In this document: piece by piece, positions 20,891-30,219 of the stretch
How the letters are laid out: every line of letters begins with the position of its first letter
Position numbering within the stretch: position 1 is the stretch's first letter
From: Clostridium tepidiprofundi DSM 19306
Lineage (GTDB): Bacteria > Bacillota > Clostridia > Clostridiales > Clostridiaceae
Length of the DNA: 64,000 bases
Assembly: GCF_001594005.1 (NCBI RefSeq)
Contig: NZ_LTBA01000013.1
Span: 1-64,000 of the forward strand
Direction: 5' to 3'
Notes under the pieces: generated by a model
Databases searched by the model: none
Told to the model about the DNA's origin: nothing
What the model saw: the letters and a program-made list of their open reading frames with translations, nothing else
Made by a program: the position numbers and the translations under genes

Positions 20891-20929
20891 GAAAAATCCT
20901 GCCGTATTTGAAACCGCAGGATTTTTTTA
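20891..20929. terminator. Bidirectional terminator-like hairpin
   Basis: AAAAATCCTGC and GCAGGATTTTTTT form an 11-bp stem with U-runs in both directions. On the minus strand it would end transcripts from hbd after they pass repeat block 4. Confidence 0.75.
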
Positions 20930-20949
20930 TCTATTTATTAAATTTATAT

Positions 20950-21422
20950 ATTGATACCTTGATTTAACCTAGCACCCTTTTAAAACAAGATTTCTAGTTA
21001 CCAGTGGGCTAGTTACCAGTTAATGTTGAAATCGCTACACGATTTCTTAAATACAATATAAAAACATTTGCTGATTGTAAGTATGTAGCAATCAAGTTGT
21101 GAATCTGCACTAGCAGACTGGAGATTAAAACAAAGTCACCAATCGCCAATCACCAGTCACCAAAGCAAATTGTGACTTTGATAGATATTAGTGCCTAGAA
21201 TCTTATTCTTAAATAGATGCTAGTTTTCAAGTTACAAATCTGTATAATTGACTAGAAACTAGGGATTGGAGACTGGAGACTAAAGTCTAGCCCTCTAGTC
21301 AACTAGCAAACTTGCTTTAACTCTGTACTAGCGATTGGAGACTAAAGTCTAGCCCTCTAGTCGACTAGCAAACTTGATTTCTAGTACTTTGTTTAGACTC
21401 CTAGCCCCTAATTCTCTAGTCC
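20950..21422 (-). repeat. CTAG-rich mosaic repeat block 4 (reverse polarity)
   Basis: The block carries the same modules as block 2 but reversed: ACCCTTTTAAAACAAGATTTCTAG, then the hairpin GAAATCG-CTACA-CGATTTC (about 21028-21046), then CACCAATCGCCAATCACCAG and heptamers GGAGACTAAAGT. It lacks the terminal ACTATTCTCTATT module. It lies between the hbd stop and the terminator at 20891, so it is probably the 3' untranslated part of the hbd transcript. Confidence 0.85.
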
Positions 21423-21431
21423 GTTTCACTA

Positions 21432-22280
21432 CTATTTTGTATAATCATAGAAACCTTTCTTAGTTTTTCTTCCAAGCCATCCAGCTCTAGCATATTTTCT
21501 TAATAATGAATGAGCCCTATATTTTGTATCTCCCGTTTCTTTGTAAAGTACATCCATTATTGCAAGGCAAACATCCAAACCAATTAAATCGCCAAGTGCT
21601 AAAGGTCCCATTGGGTGGTTTGCACCAAATTTCATTGCTCTATCTATATCTTCAACTGAAGCTATTCCTTCTGCATATATACCTACAGCTTCATTAATCA
21701 TAGGTATCAATATCCTATTTACAACAAATCCAGGTGCCTCTGCTACCTCAACAGGCTCTTTACCTAATGCTATTGATAATTCTTTTATAGTATTGAATGT
21801 TTCATCAGAAGTTGCCATACCTTTAATTATTTCAATAAGCTTCATAACTGGAGCAGGATTAAAGAAGTGCATTCCTATCACTTTATCTGGTCTTGTTGTA
21901 GATGCTGCTATCTCTGTAATAGACAATGAAGAAGTATTAGATGCTAATATTGCTTCTGGTTTGCATATTCTATCTAGTTCAGAAAATATTTCTTTTTTTA
22001 TGTTCATATTTTCAACTGCAGCTTCTATAACTAAGTCACAATCAGATGCCATATTCAAGTCAGTTGTTCCACTTATTCTTGAAAGTATTTCTTCCATAAC
22101 TTCATCTGTTATCTTTTCTTTTTTAACTAATCTTTCTAAGTTTTTCTTTATTCCTGCAAGTCCTCTATCAACAAATTCATCCTTAATATCTCTAAGTACT
22201 ACTTCATACCCCTTAGTTGCAAATGTTTGTGCAATACCTGATCCCATAGTACCAGCACCTAAAACACATATTTTTTCCAT
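21432..22280 (-). CDS. hbd: 3-hydroxybutyryl-CoA dehydrogenase
   Basis: Hbd reduces acetoacetyl-CoA to 3-hydroxybutyryl-CoA in the butyrate pathway. The 282 residues have the usual length. [20 protein letters not shown] at residues 8-27 is the NAD fold, [13 protein letters not shown] and [16 protein letters not shown] are family signatures, and the C-terminal helical domain is complete. The start follows GGGGAGGGG. It lies 296 bases after etfA, with a hairpin-rich spacer between, so it may be transcribed apart from bcd-etfBA. Thiolase and crotonase, which complete the pathway, are not in this window. Confidence 0.95.
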   Translation of the reverse strand: MEKICVLGAGTMGSGIAQTFATKGYEVVLRDIKDEFVDRGLAGIKKNLERLVKKEKITDEVMEEILSRISGTTDLNMASDCDLVIEAAVENMNIKKEIFSELDRICKPEAILASNTSSLSITEIAASTTRPDKVIGMHFFNPAPVMKLIEIIKGMATSDETFNTIKELSIALGKEPVEVAEAPGFVVNRILIPMINEAVGIYAEGIASVEDIDRAMKFGANHPMGPLALGDLIGLDVCLAIMDVLYKETGDTKYRAHSLLRKYARAGWLGRKTKKGFYDYTK

Positions 22281-22385
22281 AAAAAACCCCTCCCCTTATA
22301 TTAAAAAATTAAATTTTTTCTTTATCACACAATATCATTTTAGCATAATTTTTATTAACGATACATATTTTTTTAATTTTATAAG

Positions 22386-22409
22386 ACTCCCGCCTTTATA
22401 AGCGGGAGT
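22386..22409. repeat. GC-rich hairpin in the etfA-hbd spacer
   Basis: ACTCCCGC and GCGGGAGT form a perfect 8-bp stem. It lacks a clear U-run on the minus strand and resembles the third stem of the three-hairpin element, so it may be a relic of that family rather than a terminator. Confidence 0.5.
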
Positions 22410-22454
22410 TTAATATTTCACTTTAGCAACTGCTATATCTACATAAGGCATAGT

Positions 22455-22532
22455 GAACTCGTTTTGCTAAAGCAAAACATTGTGACTTCAGGTGGAGAAT
22501 CTACTTCACCTGAAGCAAAAACTTCAATCTCC
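22455..22532 (+). repeat. Three-hairpin element, copy 1
   Basis: GTTTTGCT-AA-AGCAAAAC (22461-22478) is a perfect stem. TTCAGGTG and CACCTGAA form a second stem around 22487-22515. AATCTCCCACTTA starts a third stem whose right half is replaced by a collapsed MITE. The same order recurs at 47139 and 48998. Confidence 0.65.
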
Positions 22533-22536
22533 CACT

Positions 22537-22568
22537 TAGGCATTTGAAAGAAAATAACATATGCCTAA
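22537..22568. mobile_element. Collapsed MITE
   Basis: TAGGCATTTGAAAGAAAATAAC is followed at once by ATATGCCTAA, a terminal repeat and the tip of its partner, so nearly all of the 163-bp element is gone. It interrupts the third stem of the neighbouring hairpin element. Confidence 0.6.
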
Positions 22569-22576
22569 GCTTTGTT

Positions 22577-23578
22577 CTACTGCTTTTCTTTTATTTGTGC
22601 AACTAACTCTGGAATGATTTTGTTCATATCTCCAACAATACCCAAATCAGCAACTTTCATTATTGGAGCATCTTCATCCTTATTTATAGCTATTATATAA
22701 TCAGACTCCTGCATACCAGCTAAATGTTGAATAGCACCTGAAATACCACAAGCAACATAAAGCTTAGGTCTTACAGTTTTACCTGTCTGTCCAACCTGTA
22801 AGTCTTTATCAGCCCATCCATTATCAACTGCTGCTCTTGAAGCTGCTATTGTTCCACCTAATTCAGAAGCCAAACTTTCTAGAAGTTTAAAGTTTTCTTT
22901 GCTTCCTACTCCTCTACCTCCAGCAACTAATACATCAGCTTCTCCAATATCAACACATTGTTTACACATCTTAACAATGTCTTCTATTTTAGTTCTTATA
23001 TCATCTTCATTTAATTCAACTGATATATTTTCAATTTCTCCTTTTCTGTTTTCATCATTCTGTAATTTTTCAAACACTCCTGGTCTTACAGTTGACATTT
23101 GAGGTCTATGTTCTCCACACACTATTGTAGCCATCAAATTTCCACCAAAAGCTGGTCTTGTCATCAATAGATTTTTAGTTTCATCATCTATATCCAATCC
23201 TGTACAATCTGCAGTTAAACCTGTCTTAAGTCTTGCAGCAACTCTAGGTCCTAAATCTCTTCCTATGAATGAAGCACCTATAAATATAATTTCAGGTTTT
23301 CTATCATTAACCAATTCACATATTACCTTTGTATACGCATCAGTCGTATAATTTTTAAGAAGTGGATTATCAACCACTAGTACTCTATCTGCTCCATGTG
23401 ACACCAATTCTTTTGCTAAGTTTTCAATACCATCACCAAGTAAAAGAGCAGTCAATTCAACACCTAATTTATCGGCAATTTCTCTTCCTTTACCCAAAAG
23501 CTCTAATGCAACTTTCTGAAGTTTTCCATCTCTCTGCTCTGCAAAAACCCAAACACCTTTGTAATCAGCTATATTCAT
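22577..23578 (-). CDS. etfA: Electron transfer flavoprotein alpha subunit
   Basis: EtfA binds FAD and, with EtfB, bifurcates NADH electrons between crotonyl-CoA (through Bcd) and ferredoxin. The 333 residues have an N-terminal domain (MNIADYKGVWVFAEQRDGKL) and a C-terminal FAD domain with VLVAGGRGVGSKENF, GQTGKTVRPKLYVACGISG and NKDEDAPIMKVADLGIVGD. The ATG at 23578 follows GGGGGG; a longer frame to 23599 lacks one. It is 22 bases after etfB. Confidence 0.95.
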   Translation of the reverse strand: MNIADYKGVWVFAEQRDGKLQKVALELLGKGREIADKLGVELTALLLGDGIENLAKELVSHGADRVLVVDNPLLKNYTTDAYTKVICELVNDRKPEIIFIGASFIGRDLGPRVAARLKTGLTADCTGLDIDDETKNLLMTRPAFGGNLMATIVCGEHRPQMSTVRPGVFEKLQNDENRKGEIENISVELNEDDIRTKIEDIVKMCKQCVDIGEADVLVAGGRGVGSKENFKLLESLASELGGTIAASRAAVDNGWADKDLQVGQTGKTVRPKLYVACGISGAIQHLAGMQESDYIIAINKDEDAPIMKVADLGIVGDMNKIIPELVAQIKEKQ

Positions 23579-23600
23579 CTTTATCCCCCCAACATTCAAA

Positions 23601-24380
23601 TTAGATAAAATGTTTTTCTTTCAATCTTGAAACCGCTATCTCTGCTGCTTCTTTTACAGTTGTATTTATTACTTCTCCCTGTCCTTTTGCTTCCTTTGTC
23701 ATCGATTTCTTAACCTTTGTTGGTGAACCATTAAGACCTATCTTGTCCCTATCAACATCAATATCATCAGCACTCCATACTTTGATTTCCTTACTGAAAA
23801 TTTCAAATATATTCTTTATGTTCATATATCTTGGTTCATTTAGCTCTTTTATAGCTGTTAACAACACAGGTGCTTTAACTTTTATTATTTCATATCCATC
23901 CTCTAAGGCTCTTCTTACTTTTAAATCTTTTCCATTTATTTCAACATTTTCAACATACGTAACCTGTGGTATTCCCAAATGTTCAGCAATTTCAGGTCCT
24001 ACCTGTGCAGTGTCACCATCTATTGCTTGTCTACCTGCAAAAATAATATCATAATTTAATTTCTTAATAGTCGATGCTAAAGCATATGATGTTGCCAATG
24101 TATCAGCACCTGCAAAAGCTCTATCTGAAACCAATATTGCTTCATCAGCACCCATTGCTAAAGCTTCTCTTAATGCTTTTTCTGCTTGTGGTGGTCCCAT
24201 GCTTATTACTGTAACATGAGCACCATACTTTTCCTTTAAAACTAATGCTTCCTCAAGAGCATTTTTATCATCTGGATTTATAATTGATGGAACTCCTTCT
24301 CTAATAAGTGTTCCTGTTTTTGGATCTATTCTAACTTCTGTAGTATCTGGAACCTGTTTTAAGCACACAACTATATTCAT
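23601..24380 (-). CDS. etfB: Electron transfer flavoprotein beta subunit
   Basis: This is the small Etf subunit, 259 residues. MNIVVCLKQVPDTTEVRIDP at the start, then MGADEAILVSDRAFAGADT and AGRQAIDGDTAQVGPEIAEHL in the nucleotide-binding domain are canonical. The start follows AGGAGG. It lies 12 bases after bcd and 22 before etfA, one operon. Placement directly after bcd suggests the electron-confurcating Bcd/Etf complex of anaerobes. Confidence 0.95.
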   Translation of the reverse strand: MNIVVCLKQVPDTTEVRIDPKTGTLIREGVPSIINPDDKNALEEALVLKEKYGAHVTVISMGPPQAEKALREALAMGADEAILVSDRAFAGADTLATSYALASTIKKLNYDIIFAGRQAIDGDTAQVGPEIAEHLGIPQVTYVENVEINGKDLKVRRALEDGYEIIKVKAPVLLTAIKELNEPRYMNIKNIFEIFSKEIKVWSADDIDVDRDKIGLNGSPTKVKKSMTKEAKGQGEVINTTVKEAAEIAVSRLKEKHFI

Positions 24381-24392
24381 GACCGACTCCTC

Positions 24393-25532
24393 CTATCTTA
24401 ATGCACTACCTGCAATTACCATCTTTTGAACTTGAGATGTTCCTTCATAAATCTCTGTTATCTTTGCATCTCTCATCATTCTTTCAACTGGATAATCTTT
24501 AGTATATCCATATCCACCGAATATTTGAACTGCTTTAGTCGTAACTTCCATAGCTGTTTCAGCAGCAAACAATTTTGCTCTTGCAGCCTCTACTGAATAT
24601 GGAAGTCCATTATCTTTGTTAAATGCAGCCTTATAAACCAAGTATCTTGCAGCTTCAATTTTTGTATCCATATCTGCAATCATCCATTGAAGTCCTTGGA
24701 ATCTTGTTAGGCTTTTACCGAATTGTTTTCTTTCTTTCATATACTCTACAGCTTCATTAAATGCTCCTTCTGCAATACCAAGTGCCTGAGCAGCAATTCC
24801 TATTCTTCCTCCATCAAGAGTTTTCATTGCAATCTTAAATCCTTGTCCTTCTTTTCCAACTAAATTTTCCTTTGGAACTATGCAATCTTCGAAAATCAAT
24901 TCAGTTGTCGATGAAGCTCTAATCCCCATCTTATCTTCAACTTTACCTATTGAAAAACCTTTAAATCCCTTTTCAACTATAAAGCATGATATTCCTTTCA
25001 ATCCTTTACTTTTATCGGTCATAGCAAAAACACAGAAAACATCAGCAGCTCCACCATTTGTAATGAATATCTTCTGACCATTCAATACATAATGATCTCC
25101 TTCAAGCACTGCTGTTGTTTGCTGTGCTGCAGCATCTGTTCCGGCATTAGGCTCAGTCAATCCAAACGCACCAAGTTTTTCACCTTTCGCCAAAGGAACT
25201 AAATATTTTCTTTTTTGTTCTTCAGTACCAAATTGAGCTATAACACCTGCACCCAATGAAGTATGTGCAGATAAAATTACACCTGTTGTACCACAAACCT
25301 TTGATAATTCTTCAACAGCAATAATGTATGACAAATTATCTCCACCAGCGCCACCATATTCTACTGGAAATGGTATGCCCATCATATTGTATTTAGCCAT
25401 CTTCTTTACTGTTTCTATAGGAAACCTTTCTGTCTCATCAATCTCTGCTGCTATTGGCTTTACTTCATTTTCGGCAAATTCTCTTACCATCTGTCTCACA
25501 TATTCCTGCTCTCTTGTCAATTGAAAATCCAT
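24393..25532 (-). CDS. bcd: Butyryl-CoA dehydrogenase (acyl-CoA dehydrogenase)
   Basis: Bcd reduces crotonyl-CoA to butyryl-CoA with electrons from Etf. The 379-residue product starts [20 protein letters not shown] and contains [20 protein letters not shown], the FAD motif [15 protein letters not shown], and near the C-terminus [20 protein letters not shown], whose Glu is the expected catalytic base. The ATG at 25532 follows AAGGGGGT, deciding against a longer frame from 25565. It heads bcd-etfB-etfA. A Rex-like operator lies about 40 bases upstream, and rex itself is the next gene. Confidence 0.95.
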   Translation of the reverse strand: MDFQLTREQEYVRQMVREFAENEVKPIAAEIDETERFPIETVKKMAKYNMMGIPFPVEYGGAGGDNLSYIIAVEELSKVCGTTGVILSAHTSLGAGVIAQFGTEEQKRKYLVPLAKGEKLGAFGLTEPNAGTDAAAQQTTAVLEGDHYVLNGQKIFITNGGAADVFCVFAMTDKSKGLKGISCFIVEKGFKGFSIGKVEDKMGIRASSTTELIFEDCIVPKENLVGKEGQGFKIAMKTLDGGRIGIAAQALGIAEGAFNEAVEYMKERKQFGKSLTRFQGLQWMIADMDTKIEAARYLVYKAAFNKDNGLPYSVEAARAKLFAAETAMEVTTKAVQIFGGYGYTKDYPVERMMRDAKITEIYEGTSQVQKMVIAGSALR

Positions 25533-25570
25533 AGTTCCTACCCCCTTATGAATTGTATAAATCATTCAGT

Positions 25571-25588
25571 TTGTTAATTTTATAACAC
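25571..25588. promoter_or_regulatory. Probable Rex operator upstream of bcd
   Basis: TTGTTAA, four bases, ATAACAC matches the Rex consensus TTGTTAA-N4-TTAACAA, with a perfect first half and five of seven bases in the second. Its place between rex and bcd fits NADH/NAD control of the butyrate operon. Confidence 0.6.
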
Positions 25589-25701
25589 TTTTTATGTAAA
25601 AAATAATTGAAGCATCAGCTCCAATTATCATTATATAACTTATTAAATTGTATTTCAATTGATTAAAATAAATAATTTAAAAATATTTTGTGTTTTCTGT
25701 C

Positions 25702-25725
25702 AATACTGACATTTACGTCAGTATT
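25702..25725. terminator. Hairpin directly after rex
   Basis: AATACTGAC, ATTTAC, GTCAGTATT is a perfect 9-bp stem abutting the rex stop codon. U-runs are poor, so it may be a weak terminator. Confidence 0.5.
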
Positions 25726-26364
25726 TTAACTTTCACAACCATTCATTAAACAGCTAAGCGTAAGCAAACTTTCGCTTAAATGAACATTTTCAACAACAAT
25801 ATCTTCATCTACTTTTAAATCAACAGGTGCAAAATTCCATATACCTTTTACACCATTTGATACTAATTTATCACAAACATCTTGAGCATATGACTTAGGT
25901 ACACATATTATGCCTATATCTATATTGTTTTCTTTTACAAACGTTTCTAAATTATCAATATCTTGGATTTCTATATCCCTTATCTTTAATCCTATTAATT
26001 TGGGATTTTTATCAAATAAAGCATATATTTTAAATCCTAACTTCTCAAAATTAATGTAATTTGCAACCGCTTGACCTATATTACCAGCACCTACTATAAC
26101 CATTTTATATTCTTGATTTAATCCTAGTATCTTGCCAATTTCCTCATACAAATCAGCTACATTATATCCATATCCCTGTTGCCCAAAATCTCCGAAACAA
26201 TTCAAATCCTGTCTTATTTGAGATGCTGTAAATCCTATTCTCTTACTTAAATCTTTCGATGAAATTTTATCTACATCCTTTAAAAGAAGTTCTCTTAGAT
26301 ATCTATGATATTTAGGTAATCTTTTAACTACTGCCATAGAAATATTTGATTTTTTCCTGCTCAT
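25726..26364 (-). CDS. rex: Redox-sensing transcriptional repressor Rex
   Basis: Rex senses the NADH/NAD ratio and represses fermentation genes when NADH is low. The 212 residues start with a winged helix (KRLPKYHRYLRELL, FTASQIRQDLNCFGDFGQQG) and continue with a Rossmann fold, VIVGAGNIGQAVANY near residue 94, and a C-terminal dimer helix. The start follows GAGGTG. It is transcribed toward bcd, with a Rex-like operator in between, and divergently from the ABC-F gene. Confidence 0.95.
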   Translation of the reverse strand: MSRKKSNISMAVVKRLPKYHRYLRELLLKDVDKISSKDLSKRIGFTASQIRQDLNCFGDFGQQGYGYNVADLYEEIGKILGLNQEYKMVIVGAGNIGQAVANYINFEKLGFKIYALFDKNPKLIGLKIRDIEIQDIDNLETFVKENNIDIGIICVPKSYAQDVCDKLVSNGVKGIWNFAPVDLKVDEDIVVENVHLSESLLTLSCLMNGCES

Positions 26365-26496
26365 AATCTACACCTCTTTTCAACATATATTACGCTATTT
26401 TATATCATTTTACTATTTAACTTCAAAAAAGTAAACATATTTTGTATAATAAACATAGCGCACTGATTTTATTTAACTTATAAGAAGGTGATATTA

Positions 26497-28410
26497 ATGA
26501 TAGTTTTAAGTTGCAAAAATGTAAAAAAATCTTATGGAATCAATGTCGTTTTGAATAATATAACATTTAATGTAAATGAAGGAGATAAATTAGGCTTTGT
26601 AGGTGCAAATGGTGCTGGTAAATCTACTTTGTTTAAAATATTGAAAGGTGAACTAGATTACGATAGTGGAGATATTTATATAGATAAAAGCAAAAAATTA
26701 GGATACCTATCTCAACACCTTAATCTTCAATCTGATAATACAATATATGATGAAATGTTATTGGTTTTTAGAAACTTACTGGAATTAGAAAAAAAAATGA
26801 AGCTTCTAGAAGCTAAAATGAATGAACCTTATGATGAATCCAATAAAGATTACCACAATAAAATAATAAGTGATTACACAAAAGTGTGCGATACTTATGA
26901 GATGAATGGAGGATATACTTATAAAGCTGAAATATCTAGAGTACTTAAAGGATTAGGATTTACAGAAAATGATTTTGATAAGCCTATAAATATTTTGAGC
27001 GGCGGTTTAAAGACAAGAGCTGCACTCTGTAAGCTACTTCTCGTTAAACCTAGTATACTTTTATTAGACGAGCCAACAAATCATCTTGATATTAATGCTA
27101 TTGAATGGTTAGAAGAATACTTAAAAGCTTACAAAGGAACAATAATAGCAATATCACATGATAGATATTTTTTGGATGCTGTAACTAATAAAACATTGGA
27201 ACTCATAAATGGTAGGATAGAAATATACAATGGAAACTATACAAAGTACATTGACCTCAAAAAGAAAAACTTTGATATTCAATTAAAAGCATATACTCTA
27301 CAACAAAAAGAAATAAAAAGACAGGAAGAAATAATTAAAAGATTTAAATCCTTTAATAGAGAAAAAAGCATAAGAGCCGCTGAAAGCAGACAAAAAAGTC
27401 TGGATAAAGTAGAGAGAATTGATGCACCTGATAAAGAGTATAAAATTAAAAGTTTTTCATTTGAAACACAAATTCAATCTGGAAATGATGTACTTCATAT
27501 AGAAAATCTCTCAAAGAGTTTTGGTAGCAATACATTATTTACCGATGTTAATATAGATGTTAAAAGAGGAGACAGAATAGCATTAATTGGTGAAAATGGT
27601 ATAGGTAAAACAACATTATTTAACATCATAATGGACAAAATACCATCAGACAATGGAATCAAAATACTAGGTAAAAATGTGTTTATTGGCTACTATGATC
27701 AAGAACAATCTAATTTAAATCCTGATAAGACTATTTTAGATGAAGTATGGGATGACTTTCCTAAAATGAATGAATCATCGGTAAGAAGTGCATTAGCGTC
27801 ATTTTTATTCTTAGGTGATGACATATTCAAAAAAATAAATTCTCTTAGCGGTGGGGAAAAATGTAGAATTAATCTTTTGAAATTAATGCTTTCAAAATCG
27901 AATTTTTTGTTGCTCGATGAGCCTACTAATCATCTCGATATTATGTCACGTGAAGCATTAGAAGAAGCTTTATTAAATTATGATGGGACTGTACTCGTTA
28001 TTTCTCATGATAGATATTTTTTAAATAAGATTATTGGTAAAATATTCGAATTAACTAGATATGGTATGAAAGAATATTTGGGTAATTATTCGTATTATAT
28101 CGATAAAAAGAAACGACCACATAGGTATGAAGCAGAAGAAGTACTGGAAGGTAAGACTAAAACTCAAATAAAATTGGAGAAGAAAAAGAAAAGAGAGTTA
28201 GAAAAACTCGAAAAAAACAAAAAACTTCAAGTTAAAAATCTCGAGAATGACATAGCCGAATTAGAGGCATATATAGAAGAACTTCATAATAAATTGTGCT
28301 TAGAAGAAATTTATTCAAATCCAGAAAAAAGCATTTCAGTAAATAACAAGATAAGTGAATGTGAAACCAAACTTCAAAAACTTTACAATGAATGGGAAGA
28401 GCTAGTATAG
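26497..28410 (+). CDS. ABC-F family ATP-binding protein
   Basis: A cytosolic protein of 637 residues with two ABC ATPase domains and no membrane segments; ABC-F proteins act on the ribosome. Walker A motifs are GANGAGKST (first domain, near residue 36) and GENGIGKTT (second, near 365). LSGGLKTRAAL and LSGGEKCRINL are signatures, and both DEPTNHLD Walker B motifs are seen. A charged linker and a C-terminal coiled coil (residues ~545-637) follow. The ATG at 26497 has GAAGGTG before it. Some ABC-F proteins protect the ribosome from antibiotics, others tune translation; I cannot tell which. TATAAT near 26441 is a likely -10 box. Confidence 0.92.
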   Translation: MIVLSCKNVKKSYGINVVLNNITFNVNEGDKLGFVGANGAGKSTLFKILKGELDYDSGDIYIDKSKKLGYLSQHLNLQSDNTIYDEMLLVFRNLLELEKKMKLLEAKMNEPYDESNKDYHNKIISDYTKVCDTYEMNGGYTYKAEISRVLKGLGFTENDFDKPINILSGGLKTRAALCKLLLVKPSILLLDEPTNHLDINAIEWLEEYLKAYKGTIIAISHDRYFLDAVTNKTLELINGRIEIYNGNYTKYIDLKKKNFDIQLKAYTLQQKEIKRQEEIIKRFKSFNREKSIRAAESRQKSLDKVERIDAPDKEYKIKSFSFETQIQSGNDVLHIENLSKSFGSNTLFTDVNIDVKRGDRIALIGENGIGKTTLFNIIMDKIPSDNGIKILGKNVFIGYYDQEQSNLNPDKTILDEVWDDFPKMNESSVRSALASFLFLGDDIFKKINSLSGGEKCRINLLKLMLSKSNFLLLDEPTNHLDIMSREALEEALLNYDGTVLVISHDRYFLNKIIGKIFELTRYGMKEYLGNYSYYIDKKKRPHRYEAEEVLEGKTKTQIKLEKKKKRELEKLEKNKKLQVKNLENDIAELEAYIEELHNKLCLEEIYSNPEKSISVNNKISECETKLQKLYNEWEELV

Positions 28411-28580
28411 CCTTCCCTATTGTTCTGTTATTGCCTGCATGAACCATGTTTATAAGCAATTGAGGAAACAGTATAGCCTTCCCTATTGTTCTGTTATTGC
28501 TATTAATTTAATACTGCCCTAGACTGTTAGCACTACAAGTAGAAGTATCGGAGTTACTATTATTGGCACTAATTTAATAC
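28404..28580. repeat. 31-bp direct repeat and a second short repeat after the ABC-F gene
   Basis: A 31-base sequence beginning AGTATAGCCTTCCC occurs at 28404-28434 and again at 28470-28500. The first copy contains the end of the ABC-F gene, including its stop codon. TTAATTTAATACTGCCC then occurs twice (about 28503 and 28570). This looks like a local duplication around the gene end. Confidence 0.8.
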
Positions 28581-29774
28581 TGCCCCCTCAAGCAAAATCC
28601 TTATATTATCATTATAAATTTTAGTAAATTTTGTTGTTGGTAGAGGATTTATACCCTTACCTATTTCAATTGTATACCCTGGTCTTTTGAATTTTTCTAT
28701 AAACCAATCCTTGTATCCTGAATAAGAAGTCATTCCATGTGCTTCTTCCAATTCATATCCACTAAGCCTTGAAAATAATTCTCCTATTTCTTTTGCTCTT
28801 TTTGATGCCATATTCATATAATCCCAATATATTACCTCTCCTTGACTGTGATATGCAATAACAATTTTAAAATCATTTTTTCTAGTAAAATCAGCTACTG
28901 CTTTGGTCTCTGGTTCTGATTCTGGATAAATTCCTGAATACCTTGTAGGACCTGGACCATATATTCCGTATTCTTTTTCTGCCATCTTTCCTTTCGCCCA
29001 TGAAGCATCATAATTATGATTCAAATCAACACCTCTTATGTTAGCACTCCACTTTTTTGAAAAATCAGTATTTCCTTTATTCCATTTTATTAAATCATAA
29101 TAATATAAATTATTTTCTTTGAGTCCATCTATAACTAAATCTACGCCATCTGGATTTACCATTGGCACAATATATATTGAACTCTTACTCCAAATTTCAT
29201 TAACATCATAATTTAATATTTTTTCTCCTTTTATATATGCTTTCAAATAATTTTCTACAAATTTCATCAATAGAAGTGATGTAATCCATTCAATTGCATG
29301 GTGTGCTCCATTATAAAATACTTTATTTTCTCCATTACCTAACTTTATATAGTACAATTCTTTTCCTAAAATGCTCTTGCCTATGCTCCCTACTTCTATA
29401 AATGGATATCTTATCTTTAATCCTTTTATGTTCTTTTTCATTATTTCATAGGTATAGTCTATATTTGTATTTACAATATCCATTGAAGTATCATGTCCTA
29501 AAATGAATTTTTCGAGTACTTCACTAGTATAATAATCAACTACTCCGGTAGGAAGCACTTTAGAGAGTTTCTGCAGTTTTTTTATGCCATCTTCAGTTTT
29601 TACACCAAATATTCCATCAATGTCACCTTCATATAATCCTAATTTGTTTAATGTTGCTTGTATTTCTTTTACATTTGCTCCTTTTGAGCCAATCTTATAT
29701 ATTTTGAACACTTTATTGACTGTATTACCATTTATGCTTTCTTTTTCCTTTGAATCAATATTGTATATTTTCAA
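28569..29774 (-). CDS. M14 zinc carboxypeptidase with peptidoglycan-binding domain
   Basis: This is probably a gamma-D-glutamyl-diamino-acid endopeptidase acting on cell-wall peptides. After a short lead it has a PG_binding_1 domain (GSKGANVKEIQATLNKLGLY, DGIFGVKTEDGIKKLQ) and an M14 domain. Zinc ligands are seen in GAHHAIEW and AYHSQGEV, substrate contacts in NPDGVD and RGVDLNHNYD, and the general-base Glu in YTIEIGKG. I place the start at TTG 29774, after GAGGAG at good spacing, giving 401 residues. The frame stays open to 29954, but the first ~30 codons of that longer frame are MITE sequence. No signal peptide is evident from the chosen start. Confidence 0.85.
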   Translation of the reverse strand: MKIYNIDSKEKESINGNTVNKVFKIYKIGSKGANVKEIQATLNKLGLYEGDIDGIFGVKTEDGIKKLQKLSKVLPTGVVDYYTSEVLEKFILGHDTSMDIVNTNIDYTYEIMKKNIKGLKIRYPFIEVGSIGKSILGKELYYIKLGNGENKVFYNGAHHAIEWITSLLLMKFVENYLKAYIKGEKILNYDVNEIWSKSSIYIVPMVNPDGVDLVIDGLKENNLYYYDLIKWNKGNTDFSKKWSANIRGVDLNHNYDASWAKGKMAEKEYGIYGPGPTRYSGIYPESEPETKAVADFTRKNDFKIVIAYHSQGEVIYWDYMNMASKRAKEIGELFSRLSGYELEEAHGMTSYSGYKDWFIEKFKRPGYTIEIGKGINPLPTTKFTKIYNDNIRILLEGAVLN

Positions 29775-29861
29775 CACATCAACTCCTCTATAATATTTAA
29801 TTTTTTTAAACAAGTTAACAATTCCATTTTTAATACTAAATTTTATTATTTTCATGTACTG

Positions 29862-30025
29862 TAAGTCATTTGAAAGAAAATAACAAGTCAAAGATGCGAC
29901 GTATATTTTGTGAAATACAAAGAGTTGGGTTCCGCTGATAGTAGGTTCTATCAACGGGTTCCAACGATGAAGTAGCTCGCAAAATAGGCTAGCATACTGA
30001 CTAGTTATTTTTTTGAAAATGCCTA
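29862..30025 (+). mobile_element. 163-bp MITE, copy 1
   Basis: A non-coding element with imperfect ~26-bp terminal inverted repeats. The left end TAAGTCATTTGAAAGAAAATAAC and the right end GTTATTTTTTTGAAAATGCC(TAA) match after complementing. The core has GATGCGACGTATATTTTGTG, two GTTCC-type words and CTAGCATACTGACTAG. Other copies are at 46157, 58637 and 61795, all in the opposite direction. It abuts the carboxypeptidase 5' region. Confidence 0.85.
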
Positions 30026-30071
30026 ATGCTTAAAAACAGCACCAAACTTTAAATGAGCAAGATAATAGAGC

Positions 30072-30152
30072 TATCAACGAGTTCTGACGACACAGTATGG
30101 CACAAAATAGACTAGCATACTTACTAGTTATTTTTTGAAAATGCCTTAATAA
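30072..30152 (+). mobile_element. Half MITE, decayed
   Basis: The right half of the element is repeated here with changes (CTATCAACGAGTTCTGACGA, CTAGCATACTTACTAGTT, GAAAATGCCTTA). It lies just after copy 1 and before the kamE terminator. Confidence 0.7.
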
Positions 30153-30199
30153 AAAATATGCAGCATAATCACAAATTATGATTTGCAATCATGCTGCAT
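30151..30199 (-). terminator. Terminator of the lysine-fermentation genes
   Basis: On the minus strand ATGCAGCATGATTGCAAA pairs with TTTGTGATTATGCTGCAT, allowing G-U pairs, and is followed by a U-rich run. It is 20 bases after the kamE stop. Confidence 0.85.
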
Positions 30200-30219
30200 T
30201 AAAGTTGCTTTTATTTTAA

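Noticed and set aside
22386-22409. Terminator of etfA
   Set aside because: It lies almost 170 bases after etfA, lacks a U-run on that strand and matches a dispersed hairpin family.
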